DNA of 6,274 bases from LDYB01 sp037442385 (GTDB lineage Bacteria > Armatimonadota > Fimbriimonadia > Fimbriimonadales > GBS-DC): NCBI GenBank assembly GCA_037442385.1, contig JBBIQJ010000147.1:1-6274 (forward strand), read 5' to 3'. Below, piece by piece: positions 1 through 5,762 of this stretch. A program made the translations under genes and the position numbers. Below the pieces are notes generated by a model. The model saw only the letters and a list, made by a program, of their open reading frames with translations, had not been told where the DNA came from and made no database searches. The number at the start of each line of letters is the position of its first letter. Positions within the stretch are counted from its first letter, which is position 1.

Positions 1-956
1 CCGTATACGCTCTCAGCCTCAGGGCTTCTGCTACGGCTCTATCCTGCGCGCGTATTTGGGAGACGGTAATACCTTACACGAACGAAAACGGCTGTGCTGG
101 GCCAGCTGCAACCGACTGCATAGACCGACAAGCTGGACACCACACCCAGCCTACCTTAGGTGGGGGTCATGCATATACCCATGCGCAAGCAGCGAGTAAT
201 GCTGTTTGCACAGCAAAAGGTAACAGGGCATGGATAGGTGTTACCTCTATCGGTGGAGTTGATGCCGAGGTAGGTGCAATTCTCGACAACTTTGCACCCG
301 AAGGCTGTTCTTTTGCTCTCCCGCATGAAAGTGCATATGGCAATCACTCAGCAGACGGAACATTGGGATTCGAATTAACCCAAACGGCTCCTGCGATTCT
401 TCAAATTGTCCGCGGGTATGCCGCTAGTAGAAACGCTTCTCAAGGAGGTGAGTGCGGTGGTCTCTTTTGCGACCCGCCTTTCCACTCCTTTGAGGAAGAA
501 GCCCACTACTTAGTTATGATCTTGGACGCCAATGGCAACCCTGTTTTCGTAGAACTCTCTGCTGAGTCTGGGCACGGTGTGTACGAGATACTGCTTCCTC
601 CTGGAAGGTACTCATTGCTATGGATTAGCAGGAACAGATTTGGCTGCTCAGTAACATCAATGACTTGTCCCGGAACAACTGGCAGGTGTATGGTATGCAG
701 CGTGATGGCAATAGGCGGTTCTTCTACAACACTTGGTGTAACTTTGGTTATTAACCGTCGCTTAGCACCTATCCTTTGGGGAGCGGTACGGGCTGAGGTA
801 GACGGAAGTTATAGCATAGACGATGGAGACCTGCTAAGTGTGATCGCAGAATGGGGCAACAATGGTTACGAATCACTTGCCGCCGTCAACAACGATGGCG
901 TCGTCGATGACGGCGATCTCCTCCTGGTACTGCAGTGGCTCGGTACCGAGTATTAG
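1..956 (+). CDS. 5'-truncated cysteine-rich, probably exported protein with C-terminal dockerin-like repeats
   Basis: The frame is open from base 3 to the TAG at 954-956 (317 residues), with no ATG, GTG or TTG before 363, so the start lies beyond the left edge. The TTG at 363 is simply Leu in ...DGTLGFEL. The body has many cysteines (for example CAGPAATDC and ECGGLFCDPPF) and a beta-rich stretch (VYEILLPPGRYSLLWI, about 575-625), as in exported proteins. The end holds two calcium-loop-like repeats: EVDGSYSIDDGDLL (795-836) and VNNDGVVDDGDLL (885-923), each followed by a hydrophobic helix ending in W, like a degenerate type I dockerin/EF-hand pair. I infer a cell-surface or secreted role and no enzymatic function can be named. 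Sampled GC is near 50 percent, against 60-70 percent in the next gene. In the first 200 bases a second frame is also open (2-199), so the extreme N-terminal reading is less sure than the rest. Confidence 0.72.
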   Translation, partial: VYALSLRASATALSCARIWETVIPYTNENGCAGPAATDCIDRQAGHHTQPTLGGGHAYTHAQAASNAVCTAKGNRAWIGVTSIGGVDAEVGAILDNFAPEGCSFALPHESAYGNHSADGTLGFELTQTAPAILQIVRGYAASRNASQGGECGGLFCDPPFHSFEEEAHYLVMILDANGNPVFVELSAESGHGVYEILLPPGRYSLLWISRNRFGCSVTSMTCPGTTGRCMVCSVMAIGGSSTTLGVTLVINRRLAPILWGAVRAEVDGSYSIDDGDLLSVIAEWGNNGYESLAAVNNDGVVDDGDLLLVLQWLGTEY

Positions 957-993
957 CTGTTCAGGAGCCAACAGGCAAGCACAAGGCATTCTC

Positions 994-1031
994 TAATCCT
1001 ACCCTTCTTATTAGGATTATCCTTCCTTTTT
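994..1031 (+). terminator. candidate intrinsic terminator
   Basis: A perfect 8-bp inverted repeat, TAATCCTA (994-1001) and TAGGATTA (1012-1019), encloses a 10-base loop and is followed by a pyrimidine-rich tract ending in TTTTT (1027-1031). It lies 38 bases after the stop of the dockerin-like gene and just before the next promoter, which is where a terminator is expected. The stem is AT-rich and the T run is interrupted, so efficiency is uncertain. Confidence 0.5.
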
Positions 1032-1059
1032 CAGCTCGTTCTCGCAAAGCGGTTATAAT
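1030..1059 (+). promoter_or_regulatory. promoter of the glucoamylase gene, likely leaderless
   Basis: A perfect TATAAT (1054-1059), preceded by GGT, lies only 8 bases before the ATG at 1068. A poor -35 match, TTCAGC (1030-1035), sits 18 bases upstream. A start point about 7 bases past the -10 box would put the mRNA 5' end at or within a base or two of the ATG. No Shine-Dalgarno sequence precedes the ATG, which agrees with a leaderless message. Confidence 0.6.
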
Positions 1060-1067
1060 CATTACCA

Positions 1068-2268
1068 ATGGACACGAAAGTTTTACTGGAGCAGTTAGCC
1101 CGTCGTGCGTTTGACTATTTCTGGCGCGAGGCGCACCCTGAAACGGGGTTTGTGAAAGACCGTGCGAACAACTATGAGCGCGATGATTTCGTGGCGTCGA
1201 GTATTGCCGCGAGCGGGTTCGCGCTCGCAGTGCTGCCGATTGCCGTCCGACGCGGCTGGGTCGAGAGAGCGCAGGCGGTCAAACGCGCCGAGCAGACGCT
1301 TGAATCCCACCTGCAACTGCCCCATCGGCGCGGCTGGCTCTATCACTTCATCCACTGGGAAACGGGCGAACGCCAGTGGAACTGTGAGGCGTCCTCCATC
1401 GACACGGGGCTTCTGGTGATGGGCGCGCTGATTGCCGCCGAAGGGCTGGACGCGCCTGCCCTCCGCAGGCAGGCGCCCATGGATGCTGACCAACGGCGGC
1501 GCCCGCCCCGCCGAGAAAACGCTCTCGATGGGCTGGAAACCCGAAACGGGATTCCTCGCCAGCCGCTGGGACCACTACTGCGAGCATATGTTCCTCTACC
1601 TGCTGGCGATGGGTTCGCCCACACACCCCATCCCCTCCGACTGCTGGGATGTATGGCAACGCCCCCTGTTACGCTACCAGCACTACGCGATTCTGTTCGG
1701 CGGACCGCTCTTTCTGCACCAGATGAGCCATGTGTTTATCGATTTTCGGGGCAAGCGCGACAGGCCGGGCTATAACTACTGGATTGCCTCGCGCAACGCG
1801 ACGCTGGCGCAACGCGCTTTCTGCATCGAGATGGCGTGCCGCTACAAAACTTACAGCGAGGATGTGTGGGGGCTAACCGCTTCCGACGGCCCCGACGGCT
1901 ACAGAGCCTACGGCGCGCCAGGCGACATTCAACACGACGGTACCGTCGCGCCCACTGCCCCCATCACCTCCCTTATCTTCACGCCCGACGAGAGCCTGAA
2001 AGCGCTCCGAGCCATCTACGAACGCTACCACTCCAAACTCTGGGGACGCTACGGGTTTGGCAACGCCTTCAATGTGGAGCGCGACTGGTGGGACAGGGAA
2101 GTGATTGGCATTGATCTGGGCATGATGGCGCTGGCGATTGAGAATGCCGAGACACGACTGGTATGGGAATTGAGCGCACGGATTCCCGCCATTCAGCGCG
2201 GGCTTAAGGCGGCGGGGTTTCGGGCGGTCTCCGAAGACGAGCGGCGCGCCCCGATTCGTGGGGTATAA
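1068..2268 (+). pseudogene. putative glucoamylase (PF10091 type), frameshifted
   Basis: This is one gene read in two frames. The first part (ATG 1068 to about 1476) carries the family's N-terminal signatures: AFDYFWREAHPETGFVKDR (residues 14-32), SSIAASGFALAVLPIA and HFIHWETGERQW followed by SSIDTGLLVMGAL. The reading then shifts by +1, and the second part (about 1477-2268) continues with WMLTNGG, SMGWKPETGF, RWDHYCEHMFLYLL, GSPTHPIP, GPDGYRAYGAP, DGTVAPTAP and VIGIDLGMMALAIEN. Without correction the first frame runs on to a stop at 1775. From the family pattern about ten residues (resembling a LYRRVDW segment) appear missing at the join, implying a deletion of roughly 29 bases (3n+2). Relatives include putative glucoamylases and the GH144-type beta-1,2-glucanases, so the true glycan is unknown. 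I see no signal peptide, so the intact protein would be cytoplasmic. It may be a real pseudogene or a sequencing or assembly error at the hairpin. Confidence 0.85.
1452..1476. repeat. perfect 9-bp hairpin at the glucoamylase frameshift
   Basis: GCGCCTGCC (1452-1460) and GGCAGGCGC (1468-1476) are exact reverse complements around a 7-base loop (CTCCGCA). The reading frame breaks within a few bases of the 3' arm. The first-frame residues encoded here (APALRRQA) still fit the family, so the hairpin is probably native coding sequence beside a deletion rather than an inserted repeat, but an inserted palindromic element cannot be excluded. Confidence 0.8.
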
Positions 2269-2269
2269 T
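2262..2269 (+). promoter_or_regulatory. -10 box of the tRNA-Ser transcription unit
   Basis: A perfect TATAAT (2264-2269) preceded by GG sits 11 bases before the first base of the tRNA, so a start point near 2276 would leave a 5' leader of about five bases. It overlaps the TAA stop (2266-2268) of the glucoamylase. No recognisable -35 hexamer lies at 16-18 bases spacing. Confidence 0.55.
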
Positions 2270-2280
2270 AACAATCACGC

Positions 2281-2372
2281 GGAGCGGTGCCCGAGCGGCT
2301 GAAGGGACACGACTGGAAATCGTGTAGCCTCCGAAAGGGGGCTCGTGGGTTCGAATCCCACCCGCTCCGCCA
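2281..2372 (+). tRNA. tRNA-Ser (anticodon GGA)
   Basis: The acceptor stem pairs GGAGCGG (2281-2287) with CCGCTCC (2362-2368), followed by G73 and an encoded CCA (2370-2372). The anticodon stem CACGA/TCGTG (2308-2312, 2320-2324) encloses the anticodon GGA (2315-2317). The long class II variable arm GCCTCC/GGGGGC closes on a GAAA tetraloop (2327-2342), as expected for serine. The T arm is GTGGG-TTCGAAT-CCCAC (2345-2361). It reads UCC and UCU codons. Confidence 0.97.
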
Positions 2373-2393
2373 TTTGCGTAGGGGAGGGCGACG

Positions 2394-3788
2394 GTGAGAC
2401 GCTGGTGGTTCCGAATCGGGCTTGCCCTGCTGGGCGCGCTTGGCTCCTATGTGGGCATGAGCGTGCTGTTGTTCACGATCAGCGCCTCTCGCGCCAGCCT
2501 GTCGCAACAACCGCATGACTGGCTTCCCCTCCATGTGCTGGAACCCAACCGACGCCTGCTGGTTATCGCCCCCCATCCCGACGACGAAGTGCTAGGCTGT
2601 GGCGGTCTCATTGCCGAGGCGATTGCGCGGGGTATTCCCGTCAAGATTATCTGGCTGACCACAGGCGACGGCTTCCCAGGCGCGGCGATGCTGGTGAGCC
2701 GCGCCACGCCTGATGCGCAGGCGTACCAGCTGCTCGGCAAGACACGCATTCAGGAAGCCCAGCACGCCTGTCGGGCACTCGGCGTGCCGCGCGAAAACCT
2801 CTGCTTTCTGGGCTATCCCGACCGACGCCTATGGGCGATGGCGCTGTCGGGCGAGCGCCCCGTGCGTTCCCCCGCTACGGGCTACACGCAGGTTGCTTAC
2901 GACACCTGCCCCAACCGCGCACGCCCCTACACTGCGCCGAACCTCGTGGCGGACCTGCGCGAGGCGATTATCGCCTTCCAGCCGACCGACATCTTCACCT
3001 CGCACCCTCTGGATGACCACCCCGACCACATGGCAGGCGCTCTGTTCACGATGGAGGCGATTCGGCAGGCAGTGCAGTCGGGTGGACTGACCCGCCGTCC
3101 AGGGCTTTACTACTATCTGGTGCATCGGGGCAACTGGCCTCTTCCTCAGGGCGACCATCCCAACCGCACGCTGCTGCCCCCCGTGAGCATGGGGCAATCA
3201 GGCTGGTACTATTTCCCGCTGACGCCCGACACGCTGGAACGCAAGCGCGCCGCCTTAGAAGCGCACGCCACCCAGTATGCCCTGATGACCCGATTCCTGA
3301 CCAGTTTTCTGCGCCAGAATGAGCTGTTCCAGCAGGCAGAGGAGCCTGTGCTATACTACCGCAACCCTGTGGACGACAACCCTGCGCTCCACCTGCGTCC
3401 AGAGGGCGATATTAGTGTGGTGCAGATAGAACCGGAACGACACGGGCTGGAGGTCAAAATCACCACACGCAAGCCGATAGAAGCGCCTTTTCAAATAGAG
3501 CTGAACCTGATCACGGTCGATTCGCGCGGGCGCTGGAGCCGAAGACGCTGGGTCTCTCACCCGAACAACGCGACGCTCCCCGCCCAGGTGGAGGGTCATA
3601 CGGTGCGTCTGTGGCTTTCGCGCCCGAATCTGGGAACCCAGCGCGCCGCCTATCTGGTGGTGCAGACGCGCCTGTACGGGGTGGAACTCGACCGAAGCGG
3701 TGTGCTGCCTATTCCGCTTTCCGACGCGGGATGGGATAGCCCAGCGCGCGCCACAGCCCTGCTATCTGCTCCATTACATAGTCACTGA
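2394..3788 (+). CDS. membrane-anchored PIG-L/LmbE family N-deacetylase with C-terminal extension
   Basis: The 464-residue product starts at GTG 2394, with a GGAGG Shine-Dalgarno (2383-2387) six bases upstream. Residues 2-7 are basic, and residues 8-29 form one hydrophobic segment, so the enzyme is probably anchored with its catalytic part outside. The PIG-L domain shows LLVIAPHPDDEVLGCGG with HPDDE at 61-65 (by MshB homology, H61 and D64 bind zinc and D63 is the general base), GKTRIQEAQHACRALGV, FLGYPDRRL and SHPLDDHPDH (203-212, with H212 the third zinc ligand). KRAALEAHATQ (284-294) is a further family signature. The family removes acetyl groups from N-acetylglucosaminyl compounds (MshB, BshB, PIG-L); the substrate here is unknown. 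The family core is about 230 residues, and the last roughly 140 here form a separate, probably beta-rich region of unknown role. The gene begins 21 bases after tRNA-Ser with no promoter or terminator between, and its 3' end overlaps the convergent plsC-like gene by 80 bases. Confidence 0.9.
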   Translation: MRRWWFRIGLALLGALGSYVGMSVLLFTISASRASLSQQPHDWLPLHVLEPNRRLLVIAPHPDDEVLGCGGLIAEAIARGIPVKIIWLTTGDGFPGAAMLVSRATPDAQAYQLLGKTRIQEAQHACRALGVPRENLCFLGYPDRRLWAMALSGERPVRSPATGYTQVAYDTCPNRARPYTAPNLVADLREAIIAFQPTDIFTSHPLDDHPDHMAGALFTMEAIRQAVQSGGLTRRPGLYYYLVHRGNWPLPQGDHPNRTLLPPVSMGQSGWYYFPLTPDTLERKRAALEAHATQYALMTRFLTSFLRQNELFQQAEEPVLYYRNPVDDNPALHLRPEGDISVVQIEPERHGLEVKITTRKPIEAPFQIELNLITVDSRGRWSRRRWVSHPNNATLPAQVEGHTVRLWLSRPNLGTQRAAYLVVQTRLYGVELDRSGVLPIPLSDAGWDSPARATALLSAPLHSH

Positions 3789-4371
3789 AAGCGTCGCGCG
3801 CCTGGCGGTCCGTGCGCTCCCCAAACAAAGTATGATAACACACAGGCTCCCCAAACGCCACAATCACCTTCGCAGGTCTTGGCAACCGTTCACCGCGTCC
3901 CCATGCCCTGTCCGTGCCGATGATGGCAGTCGGTAGCACGGGCACATCCGCCTGACGCGCCAGCAGGGTTACGCCCGAAGTGGGAGGCAGAAGCGCTTTC
4001 CCATCGCCGCGCGTGCCTTCGATAAAAATCAGCACCGCTTTTTGCTCGTGAAGGAGTCGCAACACCGTTTTGATGGCGCCCACATCGGCAGTGCCTCGTT
4101 CCACAGGCGTCGCGCCCACACGGCGGATCAAGCGTGCAAACGGTGCCCAGCGAAACAGCTCTGCTTTCGCCAGATAACACAGTTCACGGGGACAGGCACA
4201 CCCGATCAGCGGGGGATCCAGATAGCTCAAGTGGTTCGCCGTTACAATCAGCCCGCCCTGCATCGGCACGCGCTCGGCTCCGTACACCTCCATCTGGAAC
4301 AGGCGCTGCGCCAGCCACCGAAACAGGAACCAGCCCGCGCGATAGACCCAATCGTGGGTGTGAAGGGTCAT
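3709..4371 (-). CDS. plsC: 1-acyl-sn-glycerol-3-phosphate acyltransferase (PlsC family)
   Basis: This is a 220-residue enzyme that would transfer a second acyl chain to lysophosphatidic acid at the inner membrane in phospholipid synthesis. Block I is NHLSYLD (46-52, catalytic H47 and D52). Block II is GATPVERG (86-93). Block III is FIEGTRG (116-122, with I where P is usual). Block IV is VPVLPTAIIGT. An aromatic N-terminal stretch (about 8-25) suits membrane association. I start it at ATG 4371-4369 (MTLHTHDW). The frame stays open to 4575, but those 68 extra codons lie inside the upstream OsmC gene and do not resemble the family. The ATG overlaps the OsmC TGA in ATGA, so translation is probably coupled. 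Its last 26 codons run antisense to the end of the deacetylase gene. Confidence 0.9.
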   Translation of the reverse strand: MTLHTHDWVYRAGWFLFRWLAQRLFQMEVYGAERVPMQGGLIVTANHLSYLDPPLIGCACPRELCYLAKAELFRWAPFARLIRRVGATPVERGTADVGAIKTVLRLLHEQKAVLIFIEGTRGDGKALLPPTSGVTLLARQADVPVLPTAIIGTDRAWGRGERLPRPAKVIVAFGEPVCYHTLFGERTDRQARDAFSDYVMEQIAGLWRALGYPIPRRKAE

Positions 4372-4787
4372 ACCTCGTCGATAACGAACTGCGTCTCGAC
4401 TTCGACGGGCATCCGCAGGGTCGCCGAAGCCGAGCAATATTTCTCGTCCGAGAGCTGGACCGCCTTTTCCAGCGCCTTCGGGTCCAGATTGTTGCCCTTG
4501 AAGTGGTGAATCAGCACGACCTTTGTAAAGCGTCGGGGGTGTTCGGGGTGGCGCTCGGCGTGGATTTCTACCCAATATTCGCGCAAATCCTGCTTCATTT
4601 TGCGCAGGATGGCGACCACATCCAGGGCGGTACAGCCTGCCACCGCCAGCAACAGATGCTCCATCGGCGTCGCTGCCACACCCTGCCCGCCGTGTTCAGG
4701 GTGCGCGTCAATCAGAACGGGCTTGCCAGTCACATCGGTTTCGCCTTCAAACAGCATGCGCCCTTTCCACACGAGTTTGCCTTCCAT
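4368..4787 (-). CDS. OsmC family protein (YhfA-like)
   Basis: The 139-residue protein starts at ATG 4787-4785 (MEGKLVWKGRMLFEGETD), which matches the usual family length. The frame extends to 4901, but those extra 38 codons lie in the promoter region and look unrelated. Family signatures are TPMEHLLLAVAGCTALDVV, with the first reactive cysteine at C52, and LSDEKYCSASATL, with the second at C118. OsmC and Ohr proteins use this cysteine pair to reduce organic hydroperoxides with a dithiol donor; the YhfA-like branch is poorly defined, so the substrate is uncertain. It probably has its own promoter (-10 TATACT, 10 bases before the ATG), and no Shine-Dalgarno is visible. It is followed by the plsC-like gene in a four-base stop-start overlap, suggesting a two-gene operon linked to membrane maintenance. 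Confidence 0.9.
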   Translation of the reverse strand: MEGKLVWKGRMLFEGETDVTGKPVLIDAHPEHGGQGVAATPMEHLLLAVAGCTALDVVAILRKMKQDLREYWVEIHAERHPEHPRRFTKVVLIHHFKGNNLDPKALEKAVQLSDEKYCSASATLRMPVEVETQFVIDEV

Positions 4788-4797
4788 CGCTTGCAAG

Positions 4798-4826
4798 AGT
4801 ATACCTTTTCGCCGGCTGGAACGGGT
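4798..4826 (-). promoter_or_regulatory. promoter of the OsmC-PlsC operon
   Basis: On the minus strand the -10 box TATACT (4803-4798), preceded by GG, lies 10 bases before the OsmC ATG, so the 5' leader would be only about 3-5 bases. The expected -35 region (about 4826-4821) has no good TTGACA match and is covered by a palindrome, which could fit a regulated or activator-dependent promoter. Confidence 0.45.
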
Positions 4827-4833
4827 TTTCCAG
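4816..4833. promoter_or_regulatory. possible operator palindrome upstream of OsmC
   Basis: CTGGAA (4816-4821) and TTCCAG (4828-4833) form a perfect 6-bp inverted repeat with a 6-base spacer, centred where the -35 element of the OsmC promoter should be. That position and spacing suit a dimeric regulator. Peroxide- or thiol-responsive control is a guess from the gene it precedes. A 6-bp dyad can also occur by chance. Confidence 0.35.
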
Positions 4834-4897
4834 ATCAGGGGTATCGGTACTCCAGTCGATGTGGCGCAGAACTCGGATTCGTATACACCGCCACCTC

Positions 4898-5632
4898 TCA
4901 AAGATACAACACACGCCCCCGATAGTGTTCCATCAGGCAGGCGTTATGGGCGTCGCCGCCTTCCAGATTAGCGGACATAAACACAGGAGGTGTCATGCCC
5001 TTTTCCAGCAGCAGGGCGCACGCCTCTGCCATAATCGCGTGCAACAGCGCCGCGCCCAGCACCGTGGAAACAGGTGAAACCGCCTGCGGAAAGCCATCCA
5101 GATTCACCACCGCATCGCCCTCTGGAGCGCCGTTGTCAATCACCAGATCCACCACCTCAAACAGGCGCTTACCCGTTTTGGAACGCGAAGACACCGATTG
5201 CGAGTACGCCAGCGAAGTTAAACCGATGACCTTCGCCCCTTTCTGCTTGCCATAAAGCGCGACCTCCACTGGCGCAGGATTGCGCCCCGAAACCGAATGC
5301 ACAATCAGCAAATCCCGCTCGGTGAGGGGGATATTCTGCACCGCGTTCCATGCATAGTCGTCCACGCGCTCCAGAAACGAGGTAAGCGTGATGGGGCGCA
5401 CATCGCAGGTCAATCCTGCGATAAAAATAGGGCTGATGGGCACAAGTCCCCCCGCGCGATAGACCAGTTCCTCCGTGAGGATGCCCGCATGGGATGCGCC
5501 GAAGACATAGACCAGGCCGTCCGCCATCAGTGTTTGGGCGACCCACTCCGCCGCTGTCTGGAGTGTCTCACGCTGACGCTCGTAAACCGTCTGCAGTCGC
5601 TGAATCACCTGCGGGATGTAGTCAGTGCGCAT
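4898..5632 (-). CDS. SIS domain sugar-phosphate-binding protein, UPF0309 type
   Basis: The 244-residue protein starts at ATG 5632-5630 (MRTDYIPQVIQRL) and covers the normal family length. A helical N-terminus leads into the SIS fold: VYVFGASHAGILTEELVYRAGG (about 41-62), then HSVSGRNPAPVEVALYGKQKGAKVIGLTS, then GKRLFEVVDLVIDNGAPEGDAVV, and a C-terminal PPVFMSANLEGG. The second segment carries the Ser-rich phosphosugar loop. SIS proteins bind or isomerise phosphorylated (amino) sugars, but this subfamily has no firm reaction that I know of. An alternative in-frame ATG at 5659-5657 (MPEWRTDSS) has a somewhat better purine stretch (AGGATAGG) and could be the start. The frame stays open to 6247, but that part is a transposase relic. 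OsmC lies 110 bases downstream on the same strand, probably with its own promoter. Confidence 0.88.
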   Translation of the reverse strand: MRTDYIPQVIQRLQTVYERQRETLQTAAEWVAQTLMADGLVYVFGASHAGILTEELVYRAGGLVPISPIFIAGLTCDVRPITLTSFLERVDDYAWNAVQNIPLTERDLLIVHSVSGRNPAPVEVALYGKQKGAKVIGLTSLAYSQSVSSRSKTGKRLFEVVDLVIDNGAPEGDAVVNLDGFPQAVSPVSTVLGAALLHAIMAEACALLLEKGMTPPVFMSANLEGGDAHNACLMEHYRGRVLYL

Positions 5633-5698
5633 AGAAGAATCCGTTCGCCATTCTGGCATCCTATCCTGTAAGGTCAGGGTCTTTAGCATCAATTTTGG

Positions 5699-5728
5699 AC
5701 TATAAGGGAATACACCTCTAACCCACAA
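5699..5728 (-). promoter_or_regulatory. candidate promoter of the SIS gene
   Basis: On the minus strand TTGTGG (5728-5723) and TATAGT (5704-5699) are 18 bases apart, giving a start point near 5692. This leaves a leader of about 30-60 bases depending on which ATG is used. The -35 element lies just downstream of the recognisable transposase relic, so the promoter may have come from insertion-element sequence. The matches are moderate. Confidence 0.4.
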
Positions 5729-5762
5729 CGCGCTCCACACGCCCCAACGATGACACAACGCC

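Noticed and set aside
1095..1659. Several minus-strand frames of 93-132 codons opposite the glucoamylase
   Set aside because: They are shadows in GC-rich coding sequence with no recognisable domain, while the plus strand carries clear family motifs.
2345..2372. tRNA-Ser 3' end as an integration (att) site
   Set aside because: I found no second copy of the tRNA end in the window, and no integrase or phage genes.
2193..2576. A 127-codon minus-strand frame containing GWDSNPR
   Set aside because: This string is the well-known artefact of translating the antisense of a tRNA T arm; the frame lies across tRNA-Ser and the ends of two real genes.
3735..3766. Inverted repeat GATAGC/GCTATC as a bidirectional terminator between the convergent genes
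   Set aside because: The arms are only 6 bp with a 20-base loop and neither side has a T tract.
4861..4894. Inverted repeat GTGGCG/CGCCAC after the SIS gene as its terminator
   Set aside because: It is 6 bp with a 22-base spacer and no T run follows on the minus strand.
4134..4925. A 263-codon plus-strand frame
   Set aside because: It is antisense to the plsC-like and OsmC genes, has low-complexity Arg/Ser/Pro-rich sequence and shows no family signature.
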